NCBI GenBank assembly: GCA_037178675.1
Contig: JAYMGJ010000100.1
Span: 62,001 to 126,000, forward strand
Source: Scleroderma bovista
Taxonomy: Eukaryota > Basidiomycota > Agaricomycetes > Boletales > Sclerodermataceae
Direction: 5' to 3'
DNA: 64,000 nt
Numbering within the stretch: the stretch's first letter is position 1; each line of letters begins with the position of its first letter. The notes under the pieces are model-generated. The model saw only the letters and a program-made list of their open reading frames with translations, ran no database searches and had not been told where the DNA came from. Below are positions 1-13,707 of this stretch, one piece after another. The translations under genes were made by a program, and so were the position numbers.

Positions 1-20
1 TCGTGTATGATCATGTTCAA

Positions 21-1242
21 TCAAAAGACAGGAGTTCCGCCGCGCAGTTCCATCATCTTCGCCCTTCTTTCTCGCTGTGAAATGGGGTCAGTGAGAAATT
101 ACCAAGCCTACAGTCACATACCTCATCGGTTGCCTTGATGATACGCAGCTTCTCCAGCTCTCTCGCGCACTCTGCAACATGTTCTTCCAATTCCTTGACT
201 AACTGTCTCTCTGCCTCGACACGTTCTTCCTGTGCTTTCACTTCTGCTTGTTTCCCTTGCAGCTTCACTTGCTCCTCCAATACACGCGCTTCTGCACGTG
301 CACGTTCCTCCGCAGCGCGCGCTCTGGCTTCATGGTATTTACTCTCTGCCTTTTGGACCTCAGCGAGGGCTCTGGAATGTGCCAATTCAGCTTTCGCCTC
401 GCGTTTGATGGCCGCTTTCTGTAGCTCCTGAAGTGAGCCAAGCATGTTGAGCGCGGAATTCAGAGCAGCCTTCTCTGTGGTGGCTTCCACATTCATGAGC
501 TTGGATAGCCGCTTAGCCTCTTTCCCTGCATGGATGGGGAGTTGAGGATCAGACTACCTGGATCTAGGGACTTACTCTCTTCTTTGAGTATCTTCTCCTT
601 CTCCTTCTTGCTCAGAACCCTTTCAGCGCTGCTGCCCCGCCAATAGATACCCTCATCGACTTCCGGTACAGCGTTTGGCCCAGCGAGAGCTGATCCGTTG
701 AAAATCGTTACAGTTGTCCGTGCGCTTCTCGCGGTACGAACGGACGCTCTTCTCCCTAAAGTGCCCTCGCGACTCAGAGTACTCCCTTTGGTCAAGGGCC
801 TCTCATCCCTGGCCTTACCACCAGTTGACTCGGGAAGGGACCGGAGAGATGGAGTATGATGCTTAGCCTCTTCAGGATGTACCTGGACATCACCGTGATC
901 TGCAGCATTCTCGGGGACGGCGTCGTTGCCTGGTCCTCTGCTATGGAGAGGACTCGTCGGTTGAAGCACATACTTGCGCGACGTCCTCTTATTCGGATTC
1001 CTCGACTTCCCCCACTCATTTCCCTTGGCCACTTCTCCGCCCTGTTGTTCATATGGGAGGTTACCTGGAATGGCGAGCTCTGGGCACCTCGAATACCCCT
1101 GTTGATAGCTTGATGTACTTGGTCCTAGGTCGCCAACTTGATCCTTGTCGTCGTCATCGCTACCATGAGTAAAGAAGTGCATGATGGGCGCGTCGAAATA
1201 CTGGCTTGTTTGACTGCACGCGGACATCTCACCAGCTAGCAT
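21..1242 (-). CDS. Coiled-coil protein of unknown function
   Basis: I do not recognise this protein. It starts at the ATG at 1242 and joins three exons: 1242-576, 525-122 and 74-21, with introns 526-575 (GTAAGT..GCAG) and 75-121 (GTATGT..ACAG). The stop lies just inside the window edge. The first 200 residues are polar and disordered, with an acidic run near residue 30 and many Ser, Arg and Gly. The second half, from about residue 200, is a long Ala/Glu/Lys/Arg-rich heptad-like segment (for example HEARARAAEERARAEARV), typical of a coiled coil that mediates oligomerisation or scaffolding. No catalytic motif or membrane segment is visible. The coiled coil and exon structure are seen; any cellular role would be guesswork. 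Confidence 0.6.
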
Positions 1243-1344
1243 AAGAATACGCCAGGCATCACATGTAGATAATTATAATCAGCGTCATAACTCCAGTGGT
1301 GACGTAGTCGGTCATCTGACACAAAGACATACAGACCAAAACTT

Positions 1345-2926
1345 TCAAAGGATCGCGTCCGCTGCGAGATTGCGGGTAGCATGGACTAGTAACTCGTCAT
1401 CTTGCTCGGCGTACAACGCTTTGACCACCTCCTGCTCTTTCCACCCACCCCCTTTCACTGGCTCGAGTGAGTAATCAATGGACAGTGCAGAGAGCACTCC
1501 TCCATATGCGTGTGAAATGCCTATGCACGCTTGATCAGTCCCACCTTGCAATGTAGCATGCAGAATACGGCATACCAGTATCAATGATCAGCACCTTTCC
1601 TCCACAGCGCGCAACGACACTGCGCATGTTCGGCGTGTGGCCCATCACCATCCGACGGGTACCCGTCTTCTGCAGGACCCGGTCTACTTGTGCACACATC
1701 TTTGCCTCGTCGCCCTCTGCCCACCCACGGTACCACAGTGGCCCGTCGCTCCCATACAGACGTTCTTCTTCCCGGGTTGTGCCTACGGGTAGCCCAGGGT
1801 ACGCGTGCGGTGGGTGAGGGGGCGGTTGTGGCTTCCGCGATCGCAACTTGTGAAGGAGTGACGTAGAGATGTTATTGATCGCACTCGGGAATGGCTGCAG
1901 ATTAGGGTAGGCCGGCGCAAGACCTCCATGCACGAACGAAAAGGCCGCATGTGAAAGGGGCCCTGCGTTTACATGCGCGTATTTGCCGTCTTCCGGCGGC
2001 GGGTAATCAGTATTGGGAGGTCCTAGCATCGAGTGCAAGGGTAGTCTCGCTGCGGTGGTGTAGTTAGCAGCCCAGTTGTTAGCCAGCCATCCCGTCGTCA
2101 CTGCCTCTTGACGTTTACTGGGCCCTTCAAACGTATCAATTTCAGAAGGGTATACATATCTATGCGGTTTATCAGTGGTTTCTCGACCCGTCATGTTGTA
2201 AAGGCGTACCTCCAGTCACCTGAGTGGAATAGTTAGGAATGCCAAGTACTGAGGTGAGTTACAAAGCATACCGATTATATTCATCCACTCATGGTTTCCG
2301 AGGAGCGAAATCATAGTACCGCCCATTCCATGCGCTTGCTCTCTGAGCTCCTCCATCCACTCGAATAGTTCAATGGTATCATCGCCTCTATTTTCACATC
2401 AACTCCTACAAATCTGGATGCATCCAAAAGTGACCCACCTGTCAATGATATCACCCGTCTGAACCAATACATCAACGTCCCCGGTCCAGAACCCATCCTC
2501 ATCAACAACGTTGGCCATCTGGAGCACTCTGTGTGCATTCACCAAGTCACCGTGTATGTCTCCCACAGCAATGATCCGCCGCTTGAATCGAGGGCGTGGG
2601 TCCGCATCGGCATTCACGTTACCGTCAGTTGTGTCTTCGCAGGGGTACTCCGACTCCAACTCTGCTCCAGGGCGTTCGGGTGAAGAATGGGGTTGGGTTA
2701 ACGGTGCCTGAAGTTCTGGGCCAGGTTGTGCATTGGCATGGAACGGGGCCATCAAGGTAGCCTGTGCATAGCCTATAAGACTCGAAAGTGTGATACCGTA
2801 CAGTGCCACCCCAGAGCCTAGGTGGGATGCTGGACCCAGAGGAGAGATATAACTCTGCGCGTAGTATGCGAGGGAGAGTACGAAGAGAGGTAGGACTACC
2901 AAAGTCCAAGCTGGTGGTCGGGGCAT
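1345..2926 (-). CDS. Membrane-anchored calcineurin-like metallophosphatase (Shewanella-like phosphatase type)
   Basis: Predicted metal-dependent phosphoesterase of the PPP/metallophosphatase superfamily. The metal-binding motifs appear in order: GDIHGD (near 2555), GDIIDR (near 2455), GNHE (near 2300, in its own small exon) and GHTPN (near 1640). The last intron (about 1514-1577) interrupts the codon after the IIDTG motif, after which the protein continues ISHAYGGVLSAL. A hydrophobic stretch at residues 7-26 predicts an N-terminal membrane anchor or signal-anchor, which would place the catalytic domain in the secretory pathway. The spacing of motifs and the insert between GNHE and GHTPN resemble Shewanella-like phosphatases found in fungi and plants. 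The start is the only ATG in a frame that stays open upstream (2926). Substrate unknown. Confidence 0.82.
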
Positions 2927-3565
2927 CACGCCCTTCTTGGTTTTAGGTACTTGACGGGCGAATGTGTGGACTGAGAAGCAGACTCTGACAACGGGCTCGG
3001 CGATGGATGGAACGAAGCCAAACGGTGAGCGATTACCTTCGTTCCTTCAAAAACAGTGACTCGAAGGGCAAAACGAAATCAGCAAACCGTAGTAGGAGAA
3101 ATAGGAGTAACGAGAAATCCACCGTCTGGCCTACGCTATTTGAGCACTCGGGAAGGCCACCCTCGCAATAACCACGAGGCAGTCTTCACCACGATGATCA
3201 TAATGAAACACAGCAACTCAAAACGTGGGGTTGGCAATGTTGGACCCGCTGAGGAGTCGCAGTCACGGAGATGTGTCTCGATCTTTCCGTGTATTGCAAG
3301 GACAACTACACAAGCTACCAATTCGGATGACTGCACTACCGTAATGGGTCAAGGGCCCGCGAACAAATCGATCAACATATAATACGTGTATTGAATGAAG
3401 TCGAGGGTGTGATTGGATCAAAGAATCACGCATGTCATGAGTGTCTATCTTCTATCAGAAGATAGCAATTTCCAGTACCAAATTCTCCTGTGTTGAATTG
3501 TTCAGTATAGGTCGAGAAGACACCATGAATCCATCCTTACGACAAGATGTAGATGGCAAGAAGTT
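2927..3565. other. Intergenic region upstream of the phosphatase and downstream of TERT
   Basis: Both flanking genes are on the minus strand, so this 640 bp holds the phosphatase promoter and the TERT 3' end. Open frames here are short and lack recognisable protein character. I see no RNA gene or repeat. Confidence 0.5.
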
Positions 3566-6500
3566 CTACAGCCCAAAGGCCGCAATTACCGTCATGCTTT
3601 CTTCGACGAGCTTCCGAAATCGTTGCCGTATCTTTCTATGTTGAGGCAATGATAGCTCGAATTCAAGGCGCCCGAGCAAAGAGCACGATACATATCTCTG
3701 CGATTTTCTCGAGAACACAGAATGAAAGGCATATGTCCCAAGCCTATTTCGGTGAAGTCAGTTATGTAGTAATGACACTCCCTTGCCCACCAACCAGGTG
3801 ACGTGTGTTCTTTGCACATTGCACATGCCCCCGCTAGCTTTCGCGACTTTGTTGGAAGACTTTCGCAGAGTCATTGCATGCGAGTAACGAATGACCTGGT
3901 GAATTGTGTCTGGTGCAGCCCGTATGAACACGGTCATGAGTATTCTTCCACCAGCGACATGAACCAAAAGCATACCAAGGATAAAGGCGATGTTCTTTCT
4001 CATGTCAATCCCCCAGCCCTCAATATAATAGTGCATTTTTGCAGCCGTGATCAAGAAATTTTGATAAATGTTCTTGTACACAGTGTGGCTATTATTGAGG
4101 TTTACATCGGTGAAGATGATATGGCTCCTCGCCTTAACCTGCCTGATGAAGTTTTTAGTTGCCTTCCACAGATAAAGGTAATCTATATTCACTGGAACAT
4201 CTTGTAAACAAAGGTAGCACCTGGACGGCGGCCTTTATCTATGGTCAATGAATCCTTCAGGTCTGCACATAGCATTAGAACATACTGCAGATCATCTGGC
4301 TATTGAAGAAAGGTCACCTGTACCGTTATATCTTCCGTAATCAGCCATTACCGAAAGATCCCGCATGTTGATCAACAATCCGCACCACGCGAAATCTATG
4401 CGTGATGTGTTGAGCGAGTTAGCCTTCCGAACGAATGCAACACACATGTTTGGGTGGGTGAAGTGACATTCATAATCTGTACATCGTAATCAAAGTTAGT
4501 CACTGTCTTCTCTTTGGAGATCATGCAACCATATTCTGGGTGGCCTGGGACAGGATGTTATTGTTTCTTCGAGTGACATTGAAAACCTCAGACCTTTAGT
4601 CATCACATCCAAGAAGGACTTGGCCTTGTGCGAGGAGGTAGTGATAAATAGATAGTCATCGATGAGCCTGAGTAGGAGCTAGACGTAATGTTGCTGTGAG
4701 CCAGTAGGTTTACTGGGGCGGGATGAAGGCATACACTCTGAGGATCATTCGCAGAGCAAAAGTCAGCGAGTTTTTTGCTCTCCAGGTCCCCGTAAAAGTA
4801 TGCACAAAGTATAGCAGAAAGTACCGATCCCTGAGGAATGCCAACTACCTGGCGGTAGTACCGCTGACCAATCTGTCGGGCAGTGAGTATCATTCAGCAA
4901 TTCGGACACTCCTAGCCACCTTGACTATATTTTCACTAACGTGTTCCTCGAGTAGCTGCATCGCAGTGCGCCTACTCTCAAAGTTATATGTAACCTAAGG
5001 CTGCATCAGTGAGACAAATGACACGAGTTCATATGCCTCACCTGGTCAACGAAGATACTTTGTCTTAGTGTACTGGCCAAATTACGTGCATAGGTCACAA
5101 AATCGGGATGCTCGTCTATCTTACTCTCAGCATAGAATGAGTAAGCAATACTAGAATTTACCATCAGGGTAAGCTTTCCTGGCAAACATCCGTTTGATCT
5201 TCCCCGAGACTGGAGTAATCTGGCCATATTTCTGAATGAGATAGTTGTCCTATAATCAAATGTATGTCGTACGATAGACAACATGGAAAACAATGGGTAC
5301 TCACCTCTGATATCAGATGCTTGAGGATGTCCAGTAGGGTCGACTGTTCGATGGTATCGAAACAAGCCTGGACGTCAACTTTGACGAAGTACAGTTTCGG
5401 GCTGCTCTACTCAGTCTTTCAATGAATTGGCTATAATCTATTGACTCACAAATTTCCACGAGGGTATTGCTCTAACAGCTTTGTCTTGAACCCTTTAAGA
5501 CGTGTGTAGATTTCATTTTGCCCGAATACAGAGACCCCCAGTAAATCTGGTTGGCGTTGCTGCAAATAATGACATACCGGAGACACTGAAGTATCTGGAA
5601 TGCTCACCTTCTCGTAAGTCAATATCTGAAAGGTAGCCTGTAGTATTTGATTGATTGACTGCTCAGGTCCAGTACCCTGATGGAACACTCAGAGTGAATT
5701 ACAGAAATCATATAGATATCCCTCACTTTGGGTCGACTCCTTCGTCTAAGATTAACAATTGGGCGAACACCGGTTTCTTTTGGTAGCAAGCGGACAAACG
5801 AAAATCCCAGTCTTCGTTGTCGAAGAATCTCCTCCGCTTCGCGCTACAACAGTGAGAACGCGTTTGATAACTCCACAATCCAAAGGGGTACCTTCTCGAT
5901 TTCCTGGAACGTCTTCTCACTCAGTTGATCGATCAGGGGCGCACAAAGAACTTCCCAGTCGTCTTGGCGGAAATACAACACTTGATTCCGGAATGCTGAC
6001 GAATTTGTGACATAGAAAGTCGTCTGCAAAAAAAAGAAAACTGTCACCATCTCACAATTCAATAGTAAACAACGAACCTTGATCAGCGGTAAGACGAAGG
6101 AATCGAAGTACCAAAACATGAATTCTTCAAGTAATTCACGGCGCTTCAGCGCATCTGTGACAGAAACCCTCCCTTGTTTTTTCATACCCAGGCCAGGTGG
6201 AATGAGCCAATCGCATTCCGCGATACGGAATCCTTGGAGAACATAGTGTAATGTCAGCGTCTCGTGGCGCCTGCCACTAATGAATGCTTTGACATCTATG
6301 ATATAGGCAGAAGCGGTGAGTCTTGTTAGCACGATGAGCCACATAAAAGCCAAATGAATGGAGCTGACAACGCTGAACGAGGTTGAAATTCCTCTTGTTC
6401 CCCCAGAATTGCTTCGGAATAACAATTTTTGTGATCAACAACACATAACGGAATACCTGCAACAAAGCCACATGCATCTCCTTTTCAAGAATGGACTTGA

Positions 6501-8319
6501 GATAGCACTTACTTCGACATGACTACATGCAAATTCCACAAACCGCGGCTTCTTCTTCGCATGTTGTCGGGCTTGGGACAGCCCTTGTGCTAAAATGGAA
6601 TTTCCGGCCGAGTCTAGGGAAACGTCATGCTGATTTCGCTGCGAGTTTATCTGAATGGAACTTTCAGACACCATTTCCTACAGCAGAGGTCAATGAAAAC
6701 CCGAATGAGCAAAGTATCGTGCCAACCAGGATGACACTACTGTCCATTGCTTTGTTGTCAGGAGTTGTGATCTAATCTTGTGGATATCATCCTCTTTTAC
6801 GATAGGAGAGTGCTCGTACCTTTGAAGGGCAAATTCTGTCTCGCAAAGGTTTGTACGCACATTTCCCGTGTCTCCAAATCATCTTATCTAGTAGAGAAAG
6901 TATGTCCCTTAAACGTTTAGGGAAATTACACCTTCCTAGAAGCTAATTCACTGTTCAACTTGAGTGAAGTTCAAGAATTTCTTTACAAACCTTAATCGCA
7001 TGCTCCCGGTCTGTAAAGTTCGGTTGACGATAGGTTTCGTTCCTACTAGTAGCGTAGCTGAAAACATTGGACAGTCCATGCTGTAAAGGAAAGATATATT
7101 TGCTGAGATGGCGTGCCTTCCTTGCTTGTTCGGCAGGGTCAGGATCCTTGTATGTGGCAGGATCCAGGCGAGGCTTCTTGAAGTATGCCGGATTAAGACA
7201 ATTCAAGGCGTCTGTATTATGTGTAAGGTCAAATTGCTCAGGTCACACGAGAGGAGATGTACGGTTATATGGCAATCCAACGACAATTCGGTTCGTATCA
7301 GGGTCCCTTGACGGTCTCCCATAAAACATACGAGAACGTATAAATGTTATGTCAGCTGGAGTACGTCTGCTCATTGTTAGTAGCAGTCCCAAGAAGTGAG
7401 TGACATCAAACATTACCGTGTAATGGGTTGGCTAGCAACTTGTCTAACCGGAGCCTTCACGTGCTTTGACCCTCCACTGGGGTTAATCGAAATTAACTTC
7501 TGCCGTTTGCGGGGTAGTGTCATACCGGAATCTAGCCCCCTCTTTGGAGGACGCTGGGTGGAATATGGTGTTAAAAGTCCACCATCCCTTGGCGGGATAT
7601 AAATGAGTGCTTCGCCGGTCAACTGGCACAGACATTCGTTGGGTAAGGAAATGAAGATAGAAGTCTTTAAAAGCAAGTGAAGCACTGCATCCGCTCCAAT
7701 TCTGTGCTTTGGTAAGTATCACTTTGATGCTTGTTCGAAGGTGGGATACCTTTGTAGCAGTAATTCCCACTCCGGTGCTTGTAGCGCTGTGATAATAGTG
7801 TTCACGAAACGGTTGGTGATCCCAGAGGAGGTCGAGTTACTCCTAGCATTGTGACCGGCCTAAATGGGCATCCAGAATTCGTGAAGGAACTTCGTTCGAT
7901 AGTTACTTACTCGTTGGTAACCCGATGCAATGACGTTATTCGGCCAAGCTCGCGAACCCAGAAACAACACTTCATGCGCTTTCTGGATGACCTAGGTGGC
8001 ACGTATCATCGAAGGCTATCTGAATGGATAAGAAATTGCATACATCTCTCATATACATCAAGGGTGGAACTGGCGCGAAACGCGGGAGAGGTTCCGCAGG
8101 GTCCGATTTCAGACCAACAACAGAGGTAGTGAGAAGTTCAATGTACTCCGCAGAGTCCCCTTCCTGGAGTAGAACAATATCCACATTCTCGTCTGCTGAC
8201 CCTTCTGGAAGTGGGGGGATAAGAATTCCTGTGAGATAGTTTCTGAGGAAAACTACTTCATCGAAGTAAACGTCAAGAACAGTAAGCGTGAGCGAGCGCC
8301 TGGCTGCTTGACTAGACAT
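3566..8319 (-). CDS. TERT: Telomerase reverse transcriptase catalytic subunit
   Basis: Catalytic subunit of telomerase, which adds telomeric repeats using its RNA template. Starts at ATG 8319 (MSSQAARRS), then a TEN-like N-terminus with LLTTSVVGLKSD and NVIASGYQR. The RNA-binding domain contains the hallmark IFPLQHGLSNVF (about 7065-7100). The RT core follows: motif 1 (TTFYVTNSSAFRNQVLYFR, about 6000), motif 2 (VRLLPKETGVRPIVNL, about 5760-5810), motif A with the first catalytic Asp (VKVDVQACFDTI, about 5340-5390), motif B' (GIPQGSVLSAILCAYFYGDL, about 4800-4860), motif C with the paired Asp (LLRLIDDYLFITTS, about 4640-4680) and motif E (WCGLLIN, about 4375). The C-terminal extension ends after a last intron 3744-3794 at the stop 3566. 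More than ten introns are implied. All catalytic residues are present, so I expect an active enzyme. Its 5' end is 141 bp downstream of RPT2. Confidence 0.95.
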
Positions 8320-8460
8320 GGGAAGTTGGACTGAAGTCGCGGTTTTGACAGTTCTTCAATCGTATAATTTGGTGCCACAAACGCGTCGGGATCACGTGGA
8401 AGTCATGACCGATATAATGCAAGATAAAAGCAGCTAAAGTACTACGGAGAAAAGAGATGT

Positions 8461-10059
<1,599 letters not shown>

Positions 10060-10184
10060 GATGTGCGTTGGTGAGACGACGCGTCAGTGATTCCGAATCA
10101 AGGAATTACCGAATCACGTGACCTGCTCTCATGTGAGACGTAGCAGGGCACCGAATTCAGAACAACATTGGTCTCAGAGCAACA
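10060..10184. promoter_or_regulatory. Shared divergent promoter, RPT2 / Yip1-family gene
   Basis: Only 125 bp separate the two divergent start codons, so both promoters and 5' UTRs must lie here or overlap the genes. No TATA box is obvious. Inferred from gene layout. Confidence 0.45.
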
Positions 10185-11492
10185 ATGAGTCGCGCGCCTG
10201 CAAGTGCAATGCTATCCTCTTCAAAGTTCATTGAGGCTGGTAAGTTTCTCCTGTCTTTTTGAAATATTCGCACTGAATGTCAGACAGACGATGACGATGA
10301 CCTCGACGAGGAAGACATCCCCGCCTTCGCTCCCCAAGGCATCGTTCCTGGACCAGTGGACAAAGGAAAGGCCCGCGCACCTGACACACATCCAGCGCCC
10401 ACTGCAAACACCTCGCCTGGTCCAGCAGTTTCAGGCAACATTGCGAGTCCCAATACTCCCAATAAACCTAACCGACAGACCGTGGGCGGCCTCCGTGTCG
10501 AGACTCGGTACGTCTGTTGCAATATTTTTCCGCTCACTCTCGTTAATTCAGTGAGCACAGATATACCGGAGTCGACACTCTCGATGAACCAATAACTACT
10601 ACCATTGTCCGTCCTTTACCCCTAGACCCAGCGCATCGTGTTAACATGTTGCACCTAGATGCGCGATTTGCTCTCTATATATGTAAAATTAGCCCAAGTT
10701 CTCTACCCCCGCCGTTCTAACAGCCACGAAGTCCTGAGGTAGGCGAGCTATCTCCCGTCACCCCACACTTTCGTTGACCCATTCTCAGGGACTGGGACTT
10801 GTGGGGGCCCCTATTACTGTGCATCGCCCTCGGTATCATGCTCAGTATCAACGTGAGTATACCTCCTGATGTGGTTTGCATGCTTATTGAGCGTGCGTGC
10901 GTGTTGCCAGGCACCTGCTAGCCAATCTCTCGGTTTATTCAGCACCGTAGTCGCGATCATATCTGCAGGCTCTCTAGTCGTGACTGTACAGTCCAAGGTA
11001 TGGTTAAACAATCAACTGACATGCACTTCATGCTAACTATGGGCTCGTATCTCGTAGTTGTTGGGAGGCAGAGTGTGAGTATCCCAGTATCACTTGCGCC
11101 GCAAGCATGGCACTGAAATTCGTCAGGTCGTTCTTCCAGGGTCTATGCGTTCTGGGGTATTGTGTGGCACCACTGGATATAGCTGCCCTTGTCGCATGCT
11201 TTATCCGAATTATTTGGGTACGTGCACCAATCGCAATTGCTGGATGGGCTTGGTCTGTATGGGGTATGTGCTGTGCTCTTATGCAGGTGCAAAGTACTAA
11301 AACTGACCTCGACTGCAGCGTCGGTGAGCTTCTTGGATGGCGCAAAAATAGAACAGCAGCGTGTTCTACTGGCCGTATACCCACTCTTGTGAGTTATTCC
11401 GCTGGCTTTCGATGGTTTCCTTTGTTGGAACTAACGACTCATGTCAAAGACTCTTTTACTTTGTGCTGGCTTGGATGATTCTCATACAATAA
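10185..11492 (+). CDS. Yip1-domain Golgi/ER membrane protein (YIPF6/Yip4 type)
   Basis: Multi-spanning protein of the Yip1 family, which binds Rab GTPases and acts in ER-Golgi vesicle traffic. Starts at ATG 10185 (MSRAPASAM). An acidic patch (DDDDDLDEEDIPAFAPQG) follows the first intron, then a Pro/Ala-rich cytosolic region. The family core is RDWDLWGPLLLCIALGIMLS (about 10790-10850), followed by four more hydrophobic segments: the LGLFSTVVAIISAGSLVV stretch, FFQGLCVLGYCVAPLDIAAL, an ACFIRIIWVRAPIAIAGWAW stretch, and the C-terminal LLFYFVLAWMILIQ. The stop is TAA 11490-11492. At least five short introns interrupt it. The DLWGPL motif and five-helix layout support the family; assignment to the YIPF6/Yip4 branch is by resemblance. 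Confidence 0.85.
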
Positions 11493-11701
11493 ATGCACAC
11501 CCTGAGACTGCGTCTATTATAATGGAAATGTAGACTGCTTCTGTATGGTCCCTCTTACATTCTTTTCGCAAGCAATTTGTATTTGCACTGAATGGGGTCG
11601 TCCTGACTCATCATGAACTATACGTTGCCAATGGCCAAAGACGGGTTGGAGTCGGCCGAGTAATTCTCAAGCTTATCTTCGTTGACTCCCCGCTCCCTAA
11701 G

Positions 11702-13174
11702 ATGCCATTACGTATCGGATACGGTGAATAGCTGGCTCAGAGATCATGTCCAGTTAAAGATGCTTATACTAACCTGAATTGCAGTTCGGGAACATTTCTG
11801 CTCCCCTTTGCTGCAATACGCGGCTGAAGACGAAGGAAATACGTTCACGCTAGTCGAGTGCCCGAGTACGTCCGATGCCCGTGTTGTTACAGTGACGCCC
11901 CCACTAACCACACAACCCTCAGGTGGAACAGGACAGCTCATTGCCCGCCTCACCAATGACGAGATAGATGTTGCAATGTGAGTCGCAAGAGATCGTACTA
12001 GCGCTCGTCGATAAGCTCTGAGATCTGATCATTTGCCAACGTCTAGTGCCCTCACTGATGCCTTGATAGCTGGGATAGCAAAAGGTTCGAAGGCATACAA
12101 ACTCGTCGGGAGCTACGTGAACTCTCCATTAAAGTGGTACGTCTCCGTTTCTCTCCGATCGCTGACATCCTCCCGCATAATGAAAAGCATATACTAATAG
12201 GGCTGTTGTAACCGGACGCAATTCTCCCTACGAGCGCATCGCCGATCTACAAGGGACGACGTTTGGCATCTCCAGGTATGGCAGCGGAAGCCACACGATG
12301 GCGTATGTGATGGCTCTACAGCAAGGATTGTCAACTGATCAACTCGACTTTCGAGGTGCGTGTTTCTGGTGGGCCTGATGGCCCTCGACAGTCATGACCT
12401 GTCATGATCAGTGTCAAACTGGGCTGACGGAGGTACTCATAACGGCATCCTGCTTCAGTGAATAACGACATCCGTGGCTTGCTAGATTCGGTGAACGAGG
12501 GGTTCACGAGCGCCTTCATGTGGGAATGGTTCACTACGAAACCGTTTGCTGACGCTCACGAATGTCGATTCGTAAGGCCTCCTTTCCAGAGTTCGACGGA
12601 TAAGGACTGATCTTAGCATACACGTTGCGTTGGTTTACCTGGGCCCATACTGCATACACAGATCGGCGCCGTGCCTACTCCATGGCCCTCATGGCATATC
12701 GCGGCACACCCCGAACGGGCGTCCACGACAGACCTCACGGCATTTTTGGCCACTCTCACACAGCACGTGCAAGACTTCCAGAAACCGGAGTCTCGTGCAG
12801 GGCCCAGTGTGGAGTTTATCAAGGAGACATTTGGCTACTCTGAGGAGGATGTCAAGGTATGCGTATTCATTTTCCTTCATGGGCGTTCGCTCGAATGAAA
12901 TGATTTGAGTGTGAGCTGATCTTTTCATATGAAGGCATGGCTCCAGGGTGTGGATTACACGCGCGACTGTACGCAAATCGAATACGAAGTGATAAGGCGG
13001 ACGCTATCGTCAGTCTAACCCCCCTGGAACGTGTTTAATACTTACACTTCGAAAATGGTTAGGGTTCTCCAGGAAGCAGGGGCAGTCACGCCGCAAGAGG
13101 GTGGGAGCCTCTCACCACACCAGTTCGTGAACAAGGACGTGGTGAGACTGGTTGGCCCAAAAGTGGATAAGTAG
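11702..13174 (+). CDS. Periplasmic-binding-protein-like (type II, Ca3427-like) protein
   Basis: Small-molecule-binding fold protein resembling the SsuA/THI5/NMT1 superfamily and, most closely from memory, the fungal Ca3427-like group. Starts at ATG 11702 (MPLRIGYV, with an intron 11724-11784 inside the last codon). Recognisable pieces are FTLVECPSGTGQLIARL, EIDVAIALTDALIAGIAKG, GTTFGISRYGSGSHTMAYVM and GFTSAFMWEWFTTKPF, matching the two lobes and hinge of a solute-binding protein. No signal peptide, lipobox or membrane helix is present, so it is probably a cytosolic protein, unlike bacterial relatives that feed ABC importers. Ends at TAG 13174. Ligand and pathway are unknown; a role in thiamine-precursor or related metabolism is possible by family resemblance only. 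Confidence 0.8.
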
Positions 13175-13707
13175 CTCCCTGATCTCATGCTGCATCATGA
13201 TCCAACCACGTCATTTTGGAGTCCATCGTGACTAGAATCGAATAAGGTCAAATTCATTATATTTTCACAAAGCCTATCGTATGTAGATGGACACAATAAA
13301 TCGTCCATCAACACAGCTATCCTGCTACAAGTTTCGTGCCAAATGCTAGGAAATGTGACAAAAAATGTGGAGTAATACTACATAAGTGACAACGAACGTA
13401 ATGCCCCGACCAGACGTCAAGATGGCGTGCCAATTTACGGGTCGTATGCATATATACACGAATGGGAAACTTGGAAGGCCCCACGGCAAGTTCGTATAGC
13501 GGCGATGGTCCAGTGTGTAAATGTAAGTTAAAGAAACGAAATAACAGTGTCCCTGTAACTATTCGATAGAATGGTTGATAAGTACACAATCTATTAAAGT
13601 TTGTGTCCCTTCCGTGCCTATGACAAGTGAGATCGAATTATTTGAATGTTCCTTGAACTGTCCGAAGGGGTCAGGGGTCTGATCAACCTGGATGGGAGAA
13701 TTGCCCA
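13175..13707. other. Convergent intergenic region
   Basis: This stretch lies between the stop codons of two convergent genes. It is AT-richer than its neighbours and has only short, unconvincing frames. It presumably holds both 3' UTRs. Confidence 0.5.

Noticed and set aside
4603..5400. Reverse-transcriptase motifs as part of a retrotransposon
   Set aside because: The GIPQGSVLS, VDVQACFD and LIDDYLF motifs sit within TERT-specific context (IFPLQHGLSNVF, WCGLLIN, C-terminal extension), with many introns and no integrase, gag or terminal repeats.
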